Shown here: positions 7,348 to 13,207 of the stretch, piece by piece
How the letters are laid out: every line of letters begins with the position of its first letter
How positions within the stretch are numbered: the stretch's first letter is position 1
Position numbers and translations under genes: made by a program
Origin: Candidatus Omnitrophota bacterium
GTDB taxonomy: Bacteria > Omnitrophota > Gorgyraeia > Gygaellales > Profunditerraquicolaceae
DNA: 13,207 bases
Assembly (NCBI GenBank): GCA_028714595.1
Contig: JAQTMD010000023.1
Location: 1-13,207 of the forward strand
Reading direction: 5' to 3'
Notes under the pieces: model-generated
Told to the model about the DNA's origin: nothing
What the model saw: only the letters and a program-made list of their open reading frames with translations
The model's database searches: none

Positions 7348-8256
7348 TTATCTATTGTTCTCTTCATAGGTGACTGCGGCCCCCTCATGCAGCCGCTGCT
7401 GTCCCATGACTACCACAAGGTCGTTTTCCTTCAGGCCTTCGGCCACCTGAAAATAATCGCCGCTGCGCAGGCCGAGTTTGATCTTCTTTATCGCTGCTTT
7501 ATTGTTCTCAACCGCATAGACGTAGAGGTTCGGTTCCGCGCCCTGTATCGCCTCTTTTAAGACCACCGGCACCTTCGAAAGCTCGGCCAGGATCAGACTG
7601 ACCCGCGCGAACATCCCTGATTTAAGCCTGTGGTCCTGATTATCGATGACGATCTCAAGGGGCGCCGTGCGCGTCAAGGGGTCGATGACCGGACTTACTT
7701 GAGAGACGACGCCGTGAAAAACCTCTCCGCGGTAGGCATCAACGCTTACCCTGGCCTTGTCGCCTGCCGACACTTTAGGAAGGTATTTCTCGGGTATTTC
7801 GAAGTCGGTCTTGACCTTGTCCATGGCCACGACCAGGGCGATTGCCGTCCGGGTGTCGACCTGCGAACCTATATCAACATAAACCCTTCCTACTATACCG
7901 GTAATGGGACTCTCGACAGGAGCCTTTTCAAACCTCAGGCCTGTTTCATCACGGTCAATGGTAACGATGGGGTCGCCTTTTGCGACCGGGGCACCTTCTT
8001 CTTTAGTCTTTTCAACGATCTTGCCGCTTACCTTCGGATAGACCATGACCTCTTCCTGTGCCTTGATGTTGGCGGCGTAATCGAGGGTCTCTTGAAGGTC
8101 GCGCAAGCTCACCCGGACGACCTGCACCGGGATGGCTTCGGGGGTCTGCTCTTTCCGGGTCTCGGCCTGGCGCTGCTGACAGCCCGCAATCAGCGCAAGC
8201 GCCACGCACATCCCGATACCGTAACAATGCCTCTTGAAAGACGACTGCCTGTTCAT
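7348..8256 (-). CDS. RND efflux periplasmic adaptor lipoprotein lacking the alpha-hairpin
   Basis: This is the membrane-fusion protein that links the RND pump to the outer-membrane channel. It has an N-terminal signal with lipobox I-A-G-C (Cys26), so it should be a lipid-anchored periplasmic protein. The first lipoyl half-motif runs about residues 60-101, with YPKVSGKIVEKTKEEGAPV and DPIVTIDRDE. The second half begins at ESPITGIVGRV, only about 10 residues later. AcrA-like adaptors insert a long coiled-coil hairpin at this point; here it is missing. The beta-barrel domain (with FEIPEKYLPKVSAGDKARV and LKSGMFARVSL) and the membrane-proximal domain at the C-terminus are intact, giving 302 residues, shorter than AcrA. 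Two adjacent ATGs are possible. The one at 8256 has GGAGGG at the better 5-nt spacing; the one at 8259 is only 2 nt away. Either overlaps the stop of the TolC-like gene. Confidence 0.9.
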   Translation of the reverse strand: MNRQSSFKRHCYGIGMCVALALIAGCQQRQAETRKEQTPEAIPVQVVRVSLRDLQETLDYAANIKAQEEVMVYPKVSGKIVEKTKEEGAPVAKGDPIVTIDRDETGLRFEKAPVESPITGIVGRVYVDIGSQVDTRTAIALVVAMDKVKTDFEIPEKYLPKVSAGDKARVSVDAYRGEVFHGVVSQVSPVIDPLTRTAPLEIVIDNQDHRLKSGMFARVSLILAELSKVPVVLKEAIQGAEPNLYVYAVENNKAAIKKIKLGLRSGDYFQVAEGLKENDLVVVMGQQRLHEGAAVTYEENNR

Positions 8257-9521
8257 CATGTCCCTCCGGTTGCTCTGTCGAATCTTGCCTGCGCGATCAG
8301 ATAATCATAATCAGCTATTATCTTGTTGAACTGCGCCACCGTTAAACCAAGCTGCGCATCTTCGGTATCCAGGGCGCTGGCAATGCCGGCATTGTACTGC
8401 TGTCTGATTACTACAAAGTTATCTTCGTAAACCCGGGTTTCTTCGGCGACTGACCTGGTCTTGGCAAGCGCAGTGGCAAGCTCAAGGTATGCGGTCCTGA
8501 CATCGAGCGCAACAGCCTTGGCAGTTTTGTCTCTGGTCAGCTGCGTGCTTTTGACGCCGATGAGCGCCTGGTCGACCTTAGCCTTGGTCAGCCAGCCGTC
8601 AAAAACAGGCCAGCTTACCGTGATACCGATGATGTTGTAATCGTTATTGTTCCTGGTGGTGCTCGCGGCCAGCCGCGAGCTTGCATAGTAGTCCCACGAC
8701 GCATAGACGTTTGGCCTGGCATTTGCCCTGGCTACTTCGATGTTCTGTCTGGCCATCTCCAGCTGTGCATCAAGCTGGCGTATCTCCGGCCGCTCTTTGA
8801 GAGCCTTCAGGAATGCTTCGTCCAAGGCGACATCTCTTGCCTCATAGGAAAATCCTCCCGCGGGCCTGATCACGACATCTTTTTCAAAGGAAAGAAGATT
8901 GTTCAATAAGGCCTGTGCGGCCTGGACCTGATTTCTCGATGCCTCGTAGGCCTGGCTCGTGTCCGCGAGGCTCGCTCTCATCCTGATACGATCGGATTCC
9001 GAAGCCTCGCCGCTTTTGAAACGCGCCTCAATGACGGCCTGATGAGCAGCGGTGTTCGCGACGATGTCTTTGTTCAGGACCGCATACTTCTCTGCAAGCA
9101 TCAGGGCATAAAAGGCGCTTTTCGTGGCGTAGACCGTGTACTGCCTTGCGGCATCCAGCGCTGCCTCTGTTGCCTTATAATTGTATTCTCCGATCTTGAT
9201 CGCCGCCATCACCTGGCCGCCCTTATAGAGCAGCTGTTTGGCGCCGATATGTCCGGAATATGCATCGACGTCCTCGGCATAGAGGCCGCGTGTATCAGTC
9301 CAGGAACCGGAAACGCTCAACGACGGGTAGAGGCTTGCGGTCGCTTCCGCGATCTGGGCCTTTGCTTTTTTGAGATCCTCGGCCTTGAGCAGCACGTCAG
9401 GATTGTCCCTGAGTGCTATGGTGATCGCCTCGTCAAGGGTCAGAGAGACCTCTGCGGCATGCGCCGCCAGCGGCAAAGCAAGATTGACCAGAATTAATAA
9501 CCAGCTGAACGTTTTATGCAT
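8256..9521 (-). CDS. TolC-family outer-membrane efflux channel
   Basis: A 421-residue outer-membrane efflux protein with two OEP repeats, forming the exit duct of the tripartite pump. Residues 1-23 are a signal peptide (MHKTFSWLLILV core, cut after AAHAA). The mature part starts with the usual first-helix signature LTLDEAITIALRDNPDVL. Long amphipathic, Ala- and Gln-rich helices follow, with the second-repeat pattern RPEIRQLDAQLEMARQNIEV near the middle and strand segments such as NIIGITVSWPVFDG. The end, about LDTEDAQLGLTVAQFNKIIADYDYL, is also typical. The start at 9521 was chosen because it begins a clean signal peptide and has AGGG 6-7 nt upstream; the frame is open 78 nt further but that part reads as non-signal sequence within the regulator gene. 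It overlaps the MarR-like gene by 8 nt and the adaptor by at least one base. Confidence 0.93.
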   Translation of the reverse strand: MHKTFSWLLILVNLALPLAAHAAEVSLTLDEAITIALRDNPDVLLKAEDLKKAKAQIAEATASLYPSLSVSGSWTDTRGLYAEDVDAYSGHIGAKQLLYKGGQVMAAIKIGEYNYKATEAALDAARQYTVYATKSAFYALMLAEKYAVLNKDIVANTAAHQAVIEARFKSGEASESDRIRMRASLADTSQAYEASRNQVQAAQALLNNLLSFEKDVVIRPAGGFSYEARDVALDEAFLKALKERPEIRQLDAQLEMARQNIEVARANARPNVYASWDYYASSRLAASTTRNNNDYNIIGITVSWPVFDGWLTKAKVDQALIGVKSTQLTRDKTAKAVALDVRTAYLELATALAKTRSVAEETRVYEDNFVVIRQQYNAGIASALDTEDAQLGLTVAQFNKIIADYDYLIAQARFDRATGGT

Positions 9522-9981
9522 GGGCACCCTGTGTCCTATTCTGGTCGGTGAGTACTGCGTGCACCCGCGAGAGTATGGCCAGGTACTGCTCCCGATCATT
9601 GTCAGAAAGCCTGCCGAATATATCCATGATCATCTGCCGGCGCTGTTGGATGACCTTCTGGACAGTTTCCGAACCCTTGGCAGAGAGCTTTACCTTAATA
9701 ATGCGCCGGTCCTTGGGGTCAAAGACCCTGGTAAGGTAGCCTCCCTTGACCAGCCGGTCCACCCCTCCGGTTGCCGCTGCCGTGGTAACGCCTAAGAAAC
9801 GGGCGACGTCGGTCATCCTCATCTGGCCCTGTTTCTGCAGGAAGCAGAGGACAAAGAACTGCGGCAGGGTAATCTTGCCCTTGAAAAGCGCATCGGTGGG
9901 ACGTTTGAAAAAGACGCGGGCGATATCGGGTATCAATTCGTTTATGCGGTCGGCAAATTCGGCAAGAGAATGTGGAGTCAT
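9514..9981 (-). CDS. MarR-family transcriptional regulator of the efflux operon
   Basis: A 155-residue winged-helix protein. Dimerisation helices flank the DNA-binding core. ITLPQFFVLCFLQ (37-49) leads into the helix-turn-helix, MTDVARFLGV (56-65) and TTAAATGGVDRLVKGGYL (66-83), and the wing is DPKDRRIIKVKLSAKG (88-103) with the family's typical D-x-x-D-R-R. MarR proteins usually repress their own operon and release DNA when they bind a small phenolic or drug-like ligand, or when oxidised. The single cysteine at position 46 is buried in a helix, so redox control is not obvious. The start at 9981 has AAGGAGG 7 nt upstream; the in-frame ATG at 10008 has none. It is the first gene of a coupled operon and two inverted repeats resembling MarR operators lie over its promoter. 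Confidence 0.93.
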   Translation of the reverse strand: MTPHSLAEFADRINELIPDIARVFFKRPTDALFKGKITLPQFFVLCFLQKQGQMRMTDVARFLGVTTAAATGGVDRLVKGGYLTRVFDPKDRRIIKVKLSAKGSETVQKVIQQRRQMIMDIFGRLSDNDREQYLAILSRVHAVLTDQNRTQGAHA

Positions 9982-10018
9982 CGCTAACCTCCTTGCATAG
10001 AGATGCACACCAACCTAT

Positions 10019-10034
10019 TCCCGCACAAGCGGGA
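10019..10034. repeat. Short perfect hairpin in the marR leader, resembling a REP element
   Basis: TCCCGC, a 4-base loop ACAA, and GCGGGA form a perfect 6-bp stem. The surrounding ATTCCCGC...GCGGGATGCCGGC resembles short palindromes scattered in many Gram-negative genomes. In the operon's mRNA it would form in the roughly 127-nt leader, about 40 nt before the start codon. Only one copy is visible in this window, so a repeat family cannot be shown here. Confidence 0.4.
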
Positions 10035-10077
10035 TGCCGGCACATCCTTTAGAGCCGGGCACCTTTTAGGCTTGGTG

Positions 10078-10104
10078 TTGATTATTAATATACTTAACTA
10101 TCAA
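10078..10104. promoter_or_regulatory. Imperfect palindrome, likely MarR operator (downstream site)
   Basis: A 27-bp inverted repeat with arms TTGATnnTTAA and TTAAnnATCAA around a 5-bp centre. It covers roughly +4 to +30 of the predicted transcript from the promoter at 10115-10142. AT-rich dyads of this kind next to a marR gene are the usual binding sites of the encoded dimer. Binding is inferred from position and symmetry. Confidence 0.55.
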
Positions 10105-10106
10105 TC

Positions 10107-10132
10107 CAATTAAAAATATACCACATTAATTG
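10107..10132. promoter_or_regulatory. Inverted repeat over the -10 region, possible second MarR operator
   Basis: CAATTAA (10107-10113) and TTAATTG (10126-10132) are perfect 7-bp inverted arms separated by 12 bp. They enclose the -10 element and most of the promoter spacer, so a bound protein would block polymerase. They share the TTAA core with the adjacent palindrome at 10078-10104. Confidence 0.4.
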
Positions 10133-10142
10133 TTTTTGTCAA
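10115..10142 (-). promoter_or_regulatory. Strong promoter of the marR-efflux-dusB operon
   Basis: On the minus strand a perfect TTGACA (10137-10142) is followed by 16 bp and TATATT (10115-10120), preceded by TGG, which makes an extended -10. Start of transcription is predicted near 10108. The -35 lies 22 bp from the accA stop codon and no GC-rich terminator separates them, so accA readthrough could also feed the operon. Confidence 0.7.
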
Positions 10143-10164
10143 GGGATTTTTTAAAAAGGGGGGG

Positions 10165-11124
10165 TTAACCGGCGGGGGGTGCGATAACGCCCATATCCCT
10201 GAATTTCTTGTAGCGGGCCTTGAGGAGTTCTTCGGGCTTGAGGCTGGTCAGATCTTTCAAGTCCTGGAGGACGATGTTTTTGATGGTGTCTGCCGTTTTC
10301 TGGGGGTCACGGTGCGCGCCGCCGAGAGGCTCGGGAACGATCTGGTCGATGAGCCCCATCTTGAGCAGGTCCTGCGCGGTCAGCTTGAGCGCCTCTGCGG
10401 CTTCAGGGGCCTTGGTACTGTCTTTCCATAATATCGCAGCGCATCCCTCGGGAGAGATGACCGAGTAATACGCGTTTTCCAGAACGCAGACCCGGTCGGC
10501 GATACCGATGCCTAATGCGCCGCCTGACCCGCCTTCGCCGATGATGACCGCGACCATGGGCGCGGGGATGGCGATCATTTCGCGCAGGTTCAGCGCTATG
10601 GCCTGGGCCTGTCCCCGCTCCTCTGATGCGGTGTCACAATAGGCGCCGGCGGTGTCGATAAAGATCACTACCGGCAGGCCGAAATCCGCTGCCAGGCGCA
10701 TCAGCCGCAGCGCCTTGCGGTATCCTTCCGGGTGGGCCATGCCGAAGTTGCGCTTTATTTTTTCCTTGTAATCCCTGCCCTTCTGGTGGCCGATGATCAC
10801 GACCTTGCGGTCGTCGATCCGGGCCAGACCTCCCACCAGCGCTTTATCGTCCGAGAACAGCCGGTCGCCGTGCAGCTCGACAAAATCAGTCATCATAGAA
10901 GCGACGTAATCAAGCGTATACGGCCGCTGCGGATGGCGGGCGAGCTGTACTTTCTGCCAGGGCGTCAGATTACTGTAGATGTCGCGCTTGAGGCTCTCGA
11001 GCTTCTCCTGGAGCCGCCTGACCTCAGCGGAAAGGTCGATCTTTTTATCGGCGGTGAAGCTCTGCAGTTCCTGGATCTTCTTTTCCAGGTCCGTGATGGG
11101 TTTTTCGAAATCAAGTCCTGCCAT
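10165..11124 (-). CDS. accA: Acetyl-CoA carboxylase carboxyltransferase, alpha subunit
   Basis: A 319-residue protein, the same length as E. coli AccA. With AccD it moves the carboxyl group from biotin-BCCP to acetyl-CoA, giving malonyl-CoA for fatty-acid synthesis in the cytoplasm. Strong family blocks are LDFEKPITDLEKKI (4-17), ARHPQRPYTLDYV (62-74), GHQKGRDYKEKIKRNFGM (112-129), GEGGSGGALGIG (196-207), SVISPEGCAAILW (221-233) and IVPEPLGGAHR (262-272). The loop that reads DTPGAYPG-x-x-AEERGQ in typical AccA is DTAGAYCDTASEERGQ here (157-172). The start matches the family N-terminus. A 34-codon in-frame extension upstream overlaps the transpeptidase gene and is low-complexity, so it was discarded. 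There is no clear Shine-Dalgarno before the ATG. The gene lies 43 nt after the transpeptidase stop as last member of the operon; accD is not in the window. Confidence 0.96.
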   Translation of the reverse strand: MAGLDFEKPITDLEKKIQELQSFTADKKIDLSAEVRRLQEKLESLKRDIYSNLTPWQKVQLARHPQRPYTLDYVASMMTDFVELHGDRLFSDDKALVGGLARIDDRKVVIIGHQKGRDYKEKIKRNFGMAHPEGYRKALRLMRLAADFGLPVVIFIDTAGAYCDTASEERGQAQAIALNLREMIAIPAPMVAVIIGEGGSGGALGIGIADRVCVLENAYYSVISPEGCAAILWKDSTKAPEAAEALKLTAQDLLKMGLIDQIVPEPLGGAHRDPQKTADTIKNIVLQDLKDLTSLKPEELLKARYKKFRDMGVIAPPAG

Positions 11125-11167
11125 AGGTCGGTTGATGGGAGAACGCCCGGCAATATCCGGCTGTAGG

Positions 11168-11974
11168 TTAGTTGACGATGGTGACTTCGGTCCCTTTGGG
11201 GACGATGGCGAACAGCTGTTCGACATCCTGGTTGGACATGCGCACGCAGCCCGCGGTAGCCTGCTTGCCTAAGCTCGAAGGGTCGGTGGTCCCGTGGATG
11301 CCGTAGCCGGGCTTGTCGATGCCCAGCCACCGTGTACCCAGGATGTTCTCGGGACTGCCTGCAGGGACCATGCCGCCGCCCGGCTTATACCAGGGAGGAT
11401 TGATGATCTTTTCGATTATCGAGAAGGTCCCGGTGGGCGTGGAGTTATTCGTTCCGGTCGCCACGATATAGGTCTTAAAGACCTCTTCGCCGGTTTTTAA
11501 GATCAGGGTGTTCTGCGATTTGTCGACCACGATGCTGAACGGCGCAGTCCAGACCTTGATCTTTCTACCCGGATAGATGATCTCGTTGGCGAGGCCGTTC
11601 GCTTTGGCGACGAGCTCTGCCGTGGTCTTGTGGTCCCGGGAGATCTTCTCAAGCGAATCGCCGGGCTTGATTTCATATTCTATGCTTCCGGGTGTAATAG
11701 CGGGCGAGAAGATAAGTTGCACATTGATGGCCTCGATCCTATTTTGCCATGCTGCAACGGCGCGGGAATTTGGGAACTCGTTCACCAGCTTCTGATATGT
11801 CTGTTTAGCGGAAACCAGATTGCCCGAGGACTCAAACCGCCCCGCCTGCTCGAACAGCGGCATGGCCGCAAGAGGCACGAGCCGCTCACGCGAACCGCGC
11901 AGCGAGCGGATTGCCAGAACTACTGCCAGGAGCGCGACGATTGCGGCGATGGCAATAATGGTCTTCTTGTTCAC
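11168..11974 (-). CDS. L,D-transpeptidase (YkuD domain) with LysM domain
   Basis: A 268-residue enzyme that forms 3-3 cross-links in peptidoglycan or attaches proteins to it, working in the periplasm. Residues 4-22 are a signal anchor. A helical, TPR-like stretch follows (about 36-85), then one LysM peptidoglycan-binding domain (about 99-142, from YEIKPGDSLEKISRDH to GRKIKVW), then the YkuD catalytic domain (145-268). The catalytic motif is present: IHGTTDP with His227, then TAGCVRM with Cys243 and Arg245. The position often held by histidine before the GC is alanine here; B. subtilis YkuD also lacks histidine there, having lysine. The end, DVEQLFAIVPKGTEVTIV, is close to YkuD. The initiation codon is GTG with a G-rich AGGGGGGAG just upstream; no later start keeps the membrane anchor. 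It sits 13 nt below the PAP2-like gene and 43 nt above accA. Confidence 0.93.
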   Translation of the reverse strand: MNKKTIIAIAAIVALLAVVLAIRSLRGSRERLVPLAAMPLFEQAGRFESSGNLVSAKQTYQKLVNEFPNSRAVAAWQNRIEAINVQLIFSPAITPGSIEYEIKPGDSLEKISRDHKTTAELVAKANGLANEIIYPGRKIKVWTAPFSIVVDKSQNTLILKTGEEVFKTYIVATGTNNSTPTGTFSIIEKIINPPWYKPGGGMVPAGSPENILGTRWLGIDKPGYGIHGTTDPSSLGKQATAGCVRMSNQDVEQLFAIVPKGTEVTIVN

Positions 11975-11987
11975 TCTCCCCCCTGTT

Positions 11988-12440
11988 CTATCGTGCGAAC
12001 GCTATAAGCGCGATGACGACTCCCAGAATAAAACCTCCGATGACCTCGATCGGCGTATGTCCGACCAGTTCGCGCAGCCTGCCTTCTTTGATCTTGCCCT
12101 GCCAGTAGATATCATCCATGATCTTGTTCAGGATGCGCGCTTGTTTGCCGGTCGCCCTGCGCACTCCCTGCGCGTCGAACATGACCACGATAGTAAACGC
12201 CGCTGCAAGGGCAAAGTATACGCTGTCAAACCCGTGGACCAATCCCACTGCCGTGGCAAGGCAGGAGGCGCCTGCAGTGTGGCTGGAAGGCATGCCGCCC
12301 GTTCCCACAAACCAGCGAAAATCAAAGCGCTTGAGGGTAATGGCCCCGATAATGACCTTGATGGTCTGCGCGATGATCCAGCTCGACAGCATGGTCATGA
12401 AAATCTTGTTCCGGTACATCTCGACGAACATATCGTTCAT
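11988..12440 (-). CDS. Divergent PAP2 family (DUF212 / YuiD-like) membrane protein
   Basis: A 150-residue integral membrane protein of the divergent PAP2 family (PF02681, B. subtilis YuiD). Conserved family blocks are SSWIIAQTIKVII (19-31), GGMPSSHTAG (48-57) with His54, FDAQGVRRATGKQARILNK (88-106) and ELVGHTPIEVIGG (124-136) with His128. The PSSH and GHT motifs recall the two later motifs of PAP2 phosphatases, which act on lipid pyrophosphates. The first PAP2 motif (KxxxxxxRP) is not seen, so phosphatase activity is uncertain. About four hydrophobic segments are visible. The ATG at 12440 overlaps the coiled-coil gene's stop by 4 nt (ATGA), implying coupled translation. The Shine-Dalgarno is weak, consistent with coupling. 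Placement next to a peptidoglycan transpeptidase suggests an envelope or carrier-lipid role, which is inference. Confidence 0.9.
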   Translation of the reverse strand: MNDMFVEMYRNKIFMTMLSSWIIAQTIKVIIGAITLKRFDFRWFVGTGGMPSSHTAGASCLATAVGLVHGFDSVYFALAAAFTIVVMFDAQGVRRATGKQARILNKIMDDIYWQGKIKEGRLRELVGHTPIEVIGGFILGVVIALIAFAR

Positions 12441-13069
12441 GGCAATTCGCTGGGAAGCGGTTCGACCTTGATGGTTACGCTTGTCGGGGAGAACGTGGAC
12501 TTGCCGTTCCTGATGACAAAACCGGCATTCCCGATGATCGCGCGTTCTTTTACTATGCGCCCTGCCACGCGCTGCCGCGCGCCGCGTACGCTGCGGCGAA
12601 GCTGGCGGATAGCCTTTTTCAATTCGGCGATGGACGAGAGCTTTTCTCTCATCGACTGGTTGTCGGCCTGGGCCTGGCTGACCGACAACTGCAGCTCCTG
12701 CACTTGCTCGCGCAGGGCAGCGTTTTCTGCTTTGGCCACGGATATCTGAGAATCCAGATCCTCGACCACTGCCTGCGATTCGTGGAGCATGCTTTCAAAC
12801 TCCGCCATTTTCAGACGGGTCTCCTGGAGGTTCTGGGTGATCTTCGCGTTCTCGTCATCCAGGGCCTGTTTGAGCGCCTCTTCCCTGGCCAGGTCCTGCT
12901 CCAGATTCTTCTTCTCTGCCTCAAGAGCGCTGATCTCATCACCCAGTTTGTCTACCTGGCCGGTCAGATCGAGGTTCTGCTTGAAGGTGGCAAGATACTT
13001 GACCACGCTGAAGGCCGTAACCCCTGCCAGGAGCGCAAGGATAACAGCTATAACCCGGATAGGCTTCAT
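12437..13069 (-). CDS. Membrane-anchored coiled-coil protein, unknown function
   Basis: A 210-residue protein I cannot assign to a named family. Residues 1-3 are followed by one hydrophobic segment (about 5-23) acting as a signal anchor, so the rest probably lies in the periplasm. Residues about 35-160 are a long coiled coil rich in Glu, Gln, Lys and Leu. Next comes a very basic stretch (KKAIRQLRRSVRGARQRV, 151-168) and then a compact tail: GNAGFVIRNGKSTF (180-193) and TSVTIKVEPLP (197-207), which looks like a small beta element. I have the impression that tails of this GN-GF-x-x-x-x-GK type recur at the ends of coiled-coil proteins in Omnitrophota, but cannot confirm it here. The start at 13069 has AAGGAG 7 nt upstream; the ATG at 13111 lies upstream of the promoter's -10 element and was rejected. 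It is first in the operon leading to accA. Confidence 0.8.
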   Translation of the reverse strand: MKPIRVIAVILALLAGVTAFSVVKYLATFKQNLDLTGQVDKLGDEISALEAEKKNLEQDLAREEALKQALDDENAKITQNLQETRLKMAEFESMLHESQAVVEDLDSQISVAKAENAALREQVQELQLSVSQAQADNQSMREKLSSIAELKKAIRQLRRSVRGARQRVAGRIVKERAIIGNAGFVIRNGKSTFSPTSVTIKVEPLPSELP

Positions 13070-13090
13070 AGGGATTCTCCTTAAACCATA

Positions 13091-13118
13091 ATTATATACC
13101 ACCTCGATCAAAAAGCAA
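13091..13118 (-). promoter_or_regulatory. Promoter of the coiled-coil / PAP2 / transpeptidase / accA operon
   Basis: On the minus strand TTGCTT (13113-13118), 16 bp and a perfect TATAAT (13091-13096) form a good sigma-70 promoter. Transcription should start near 13084, so the AAGGAG at 13077-13082 begins almost at the 5' end of the message and the leader is only about 15 nt. Confidence 0.6.
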
Positions 13119-13200
13119 GATTTTTCAAAGAAATTTAGTTAGATTTTGCCTTTTGTCACGTCTATTTGATATGAAGAAAGGTCGGGATGATTTTTATTCG

Positions 13201-13206
13201 AGGAGG
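13201..13206 (+). promoter_or_regulatory. Shine-Dalgarno of a probable divergent gene beyond the window
   Basis: The last bases contain a perfect AGGAGG on the plus strand after an AT-rich gap (13119-13200) in which I see no gene. A weak plus-strand promoter candidate, TTGCCT (13146-13151), 18 bp, TATGAA (13170-13175), lies before it. The gene itself would start just outside, so this is only a pointer. Confidence 0.35.
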
Positions 13207-13207
13207 A

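Noticed and set aside
7630..8304. A 224-codon plus-strand open frame across the adaptor gene
   Set aside because: It is antisense to a well-supported adaptor lipoprotein, contains no family motif and crosses the adaptor/TolC junction.
10143..10164. Possible intrinsic terminator after accA
   Set aside because: The sequence is homopolymer runs (C, T, A on the transcript) without a GC-rich hairpin before the U-run.
11125..11226. A 34-codon N-terminal extension of AccA
   Set aside because: It overlaps the end of the transpeptidase gene, is Ser/Pro-rich, and the shorter form matches the AccA N-terminus and length.

Overview
The window looks like chromosomal DNA from a Gram-negative (diderm) bacterium. 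It encodes a TolC-type outer-membrane protein, a lipoprotein efflux adaptor, an RND pump, a periplasm-facing L,D-transpeptidase and bacterial AccA. The moderate GC content, short intergenic gaps, overlapping stop/start codons and a membrane-anchored coiled-coil protein with a short conserved-looking tail would fit an uncultivated candidate phylum such as Omnitrophota. That placement is an impression from protein style, not a demonstrated assignment. No mobile elements, CRISPR arrays, rRNA or tRNA genes were seen.

Layout. (1) Positions 1-1895, minus strand: an alpha-glucan phosphorylase gene cut by the left edge, with a near-consensus promoter at 1939-1967. (2) Positions 2154-2878, plus strand: a 59-residue zinc-ribbon/membrane microprotein that appears to be transcribed leaderless, then an exported PEBP/YbhB-family protein with a second in-frame Shine-Dalgarno and ATG just after its signal peptide. 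(3) Positions 2896-9981, minus strand: a six-gene operon reading marR-like regulator, TolC-like channel, adaptor, RND permease, PII-like transporter-associated protein, tRNA-dihydrouridine synthase. Five junctions are overlapping or within 15 nt. A strong promoter (10115-10142) lies upstream with two inverted repeats that look like operators for the MarR protein. (4) Positions 10165-13069, minus strand: a second operon reading coiled-coil membrane protein, divergent PAP2 (DUF212) membrane protein, LysM L,D-transpeptidase, accA. Its promoter is at 13091-13118. The last bases of the window carry a plus-strand Shine-Dalgarno, suggesting a divergent gene just outside.

How the genes fit together. 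Operon 3 is a self-regulated tripartite efflux system with two unusual passengers at its distal end: a small PII-like protein and a tRNA-modification enzyme. The adaptor lacks the alpha-helical hairpin that normally contacts TolC. The pump has a reduced set of charged residues at the usual proton-relay positions. Operon 4 joins envelope functions (wall cross-linking, a lipid-phosphatase-like membrane protein, a membrane-anchored coiled coil) with the committed step of fatty-acid synthesis. AccA carries an altered version of a normally well-conserved active-site loop.

I did not find a clearly new multi-gene system. The best leads are the hairpin-less adaptor with its PII-like partner, the two-start PEBP gene, the leaderless microprotein and the altered AccA loop.
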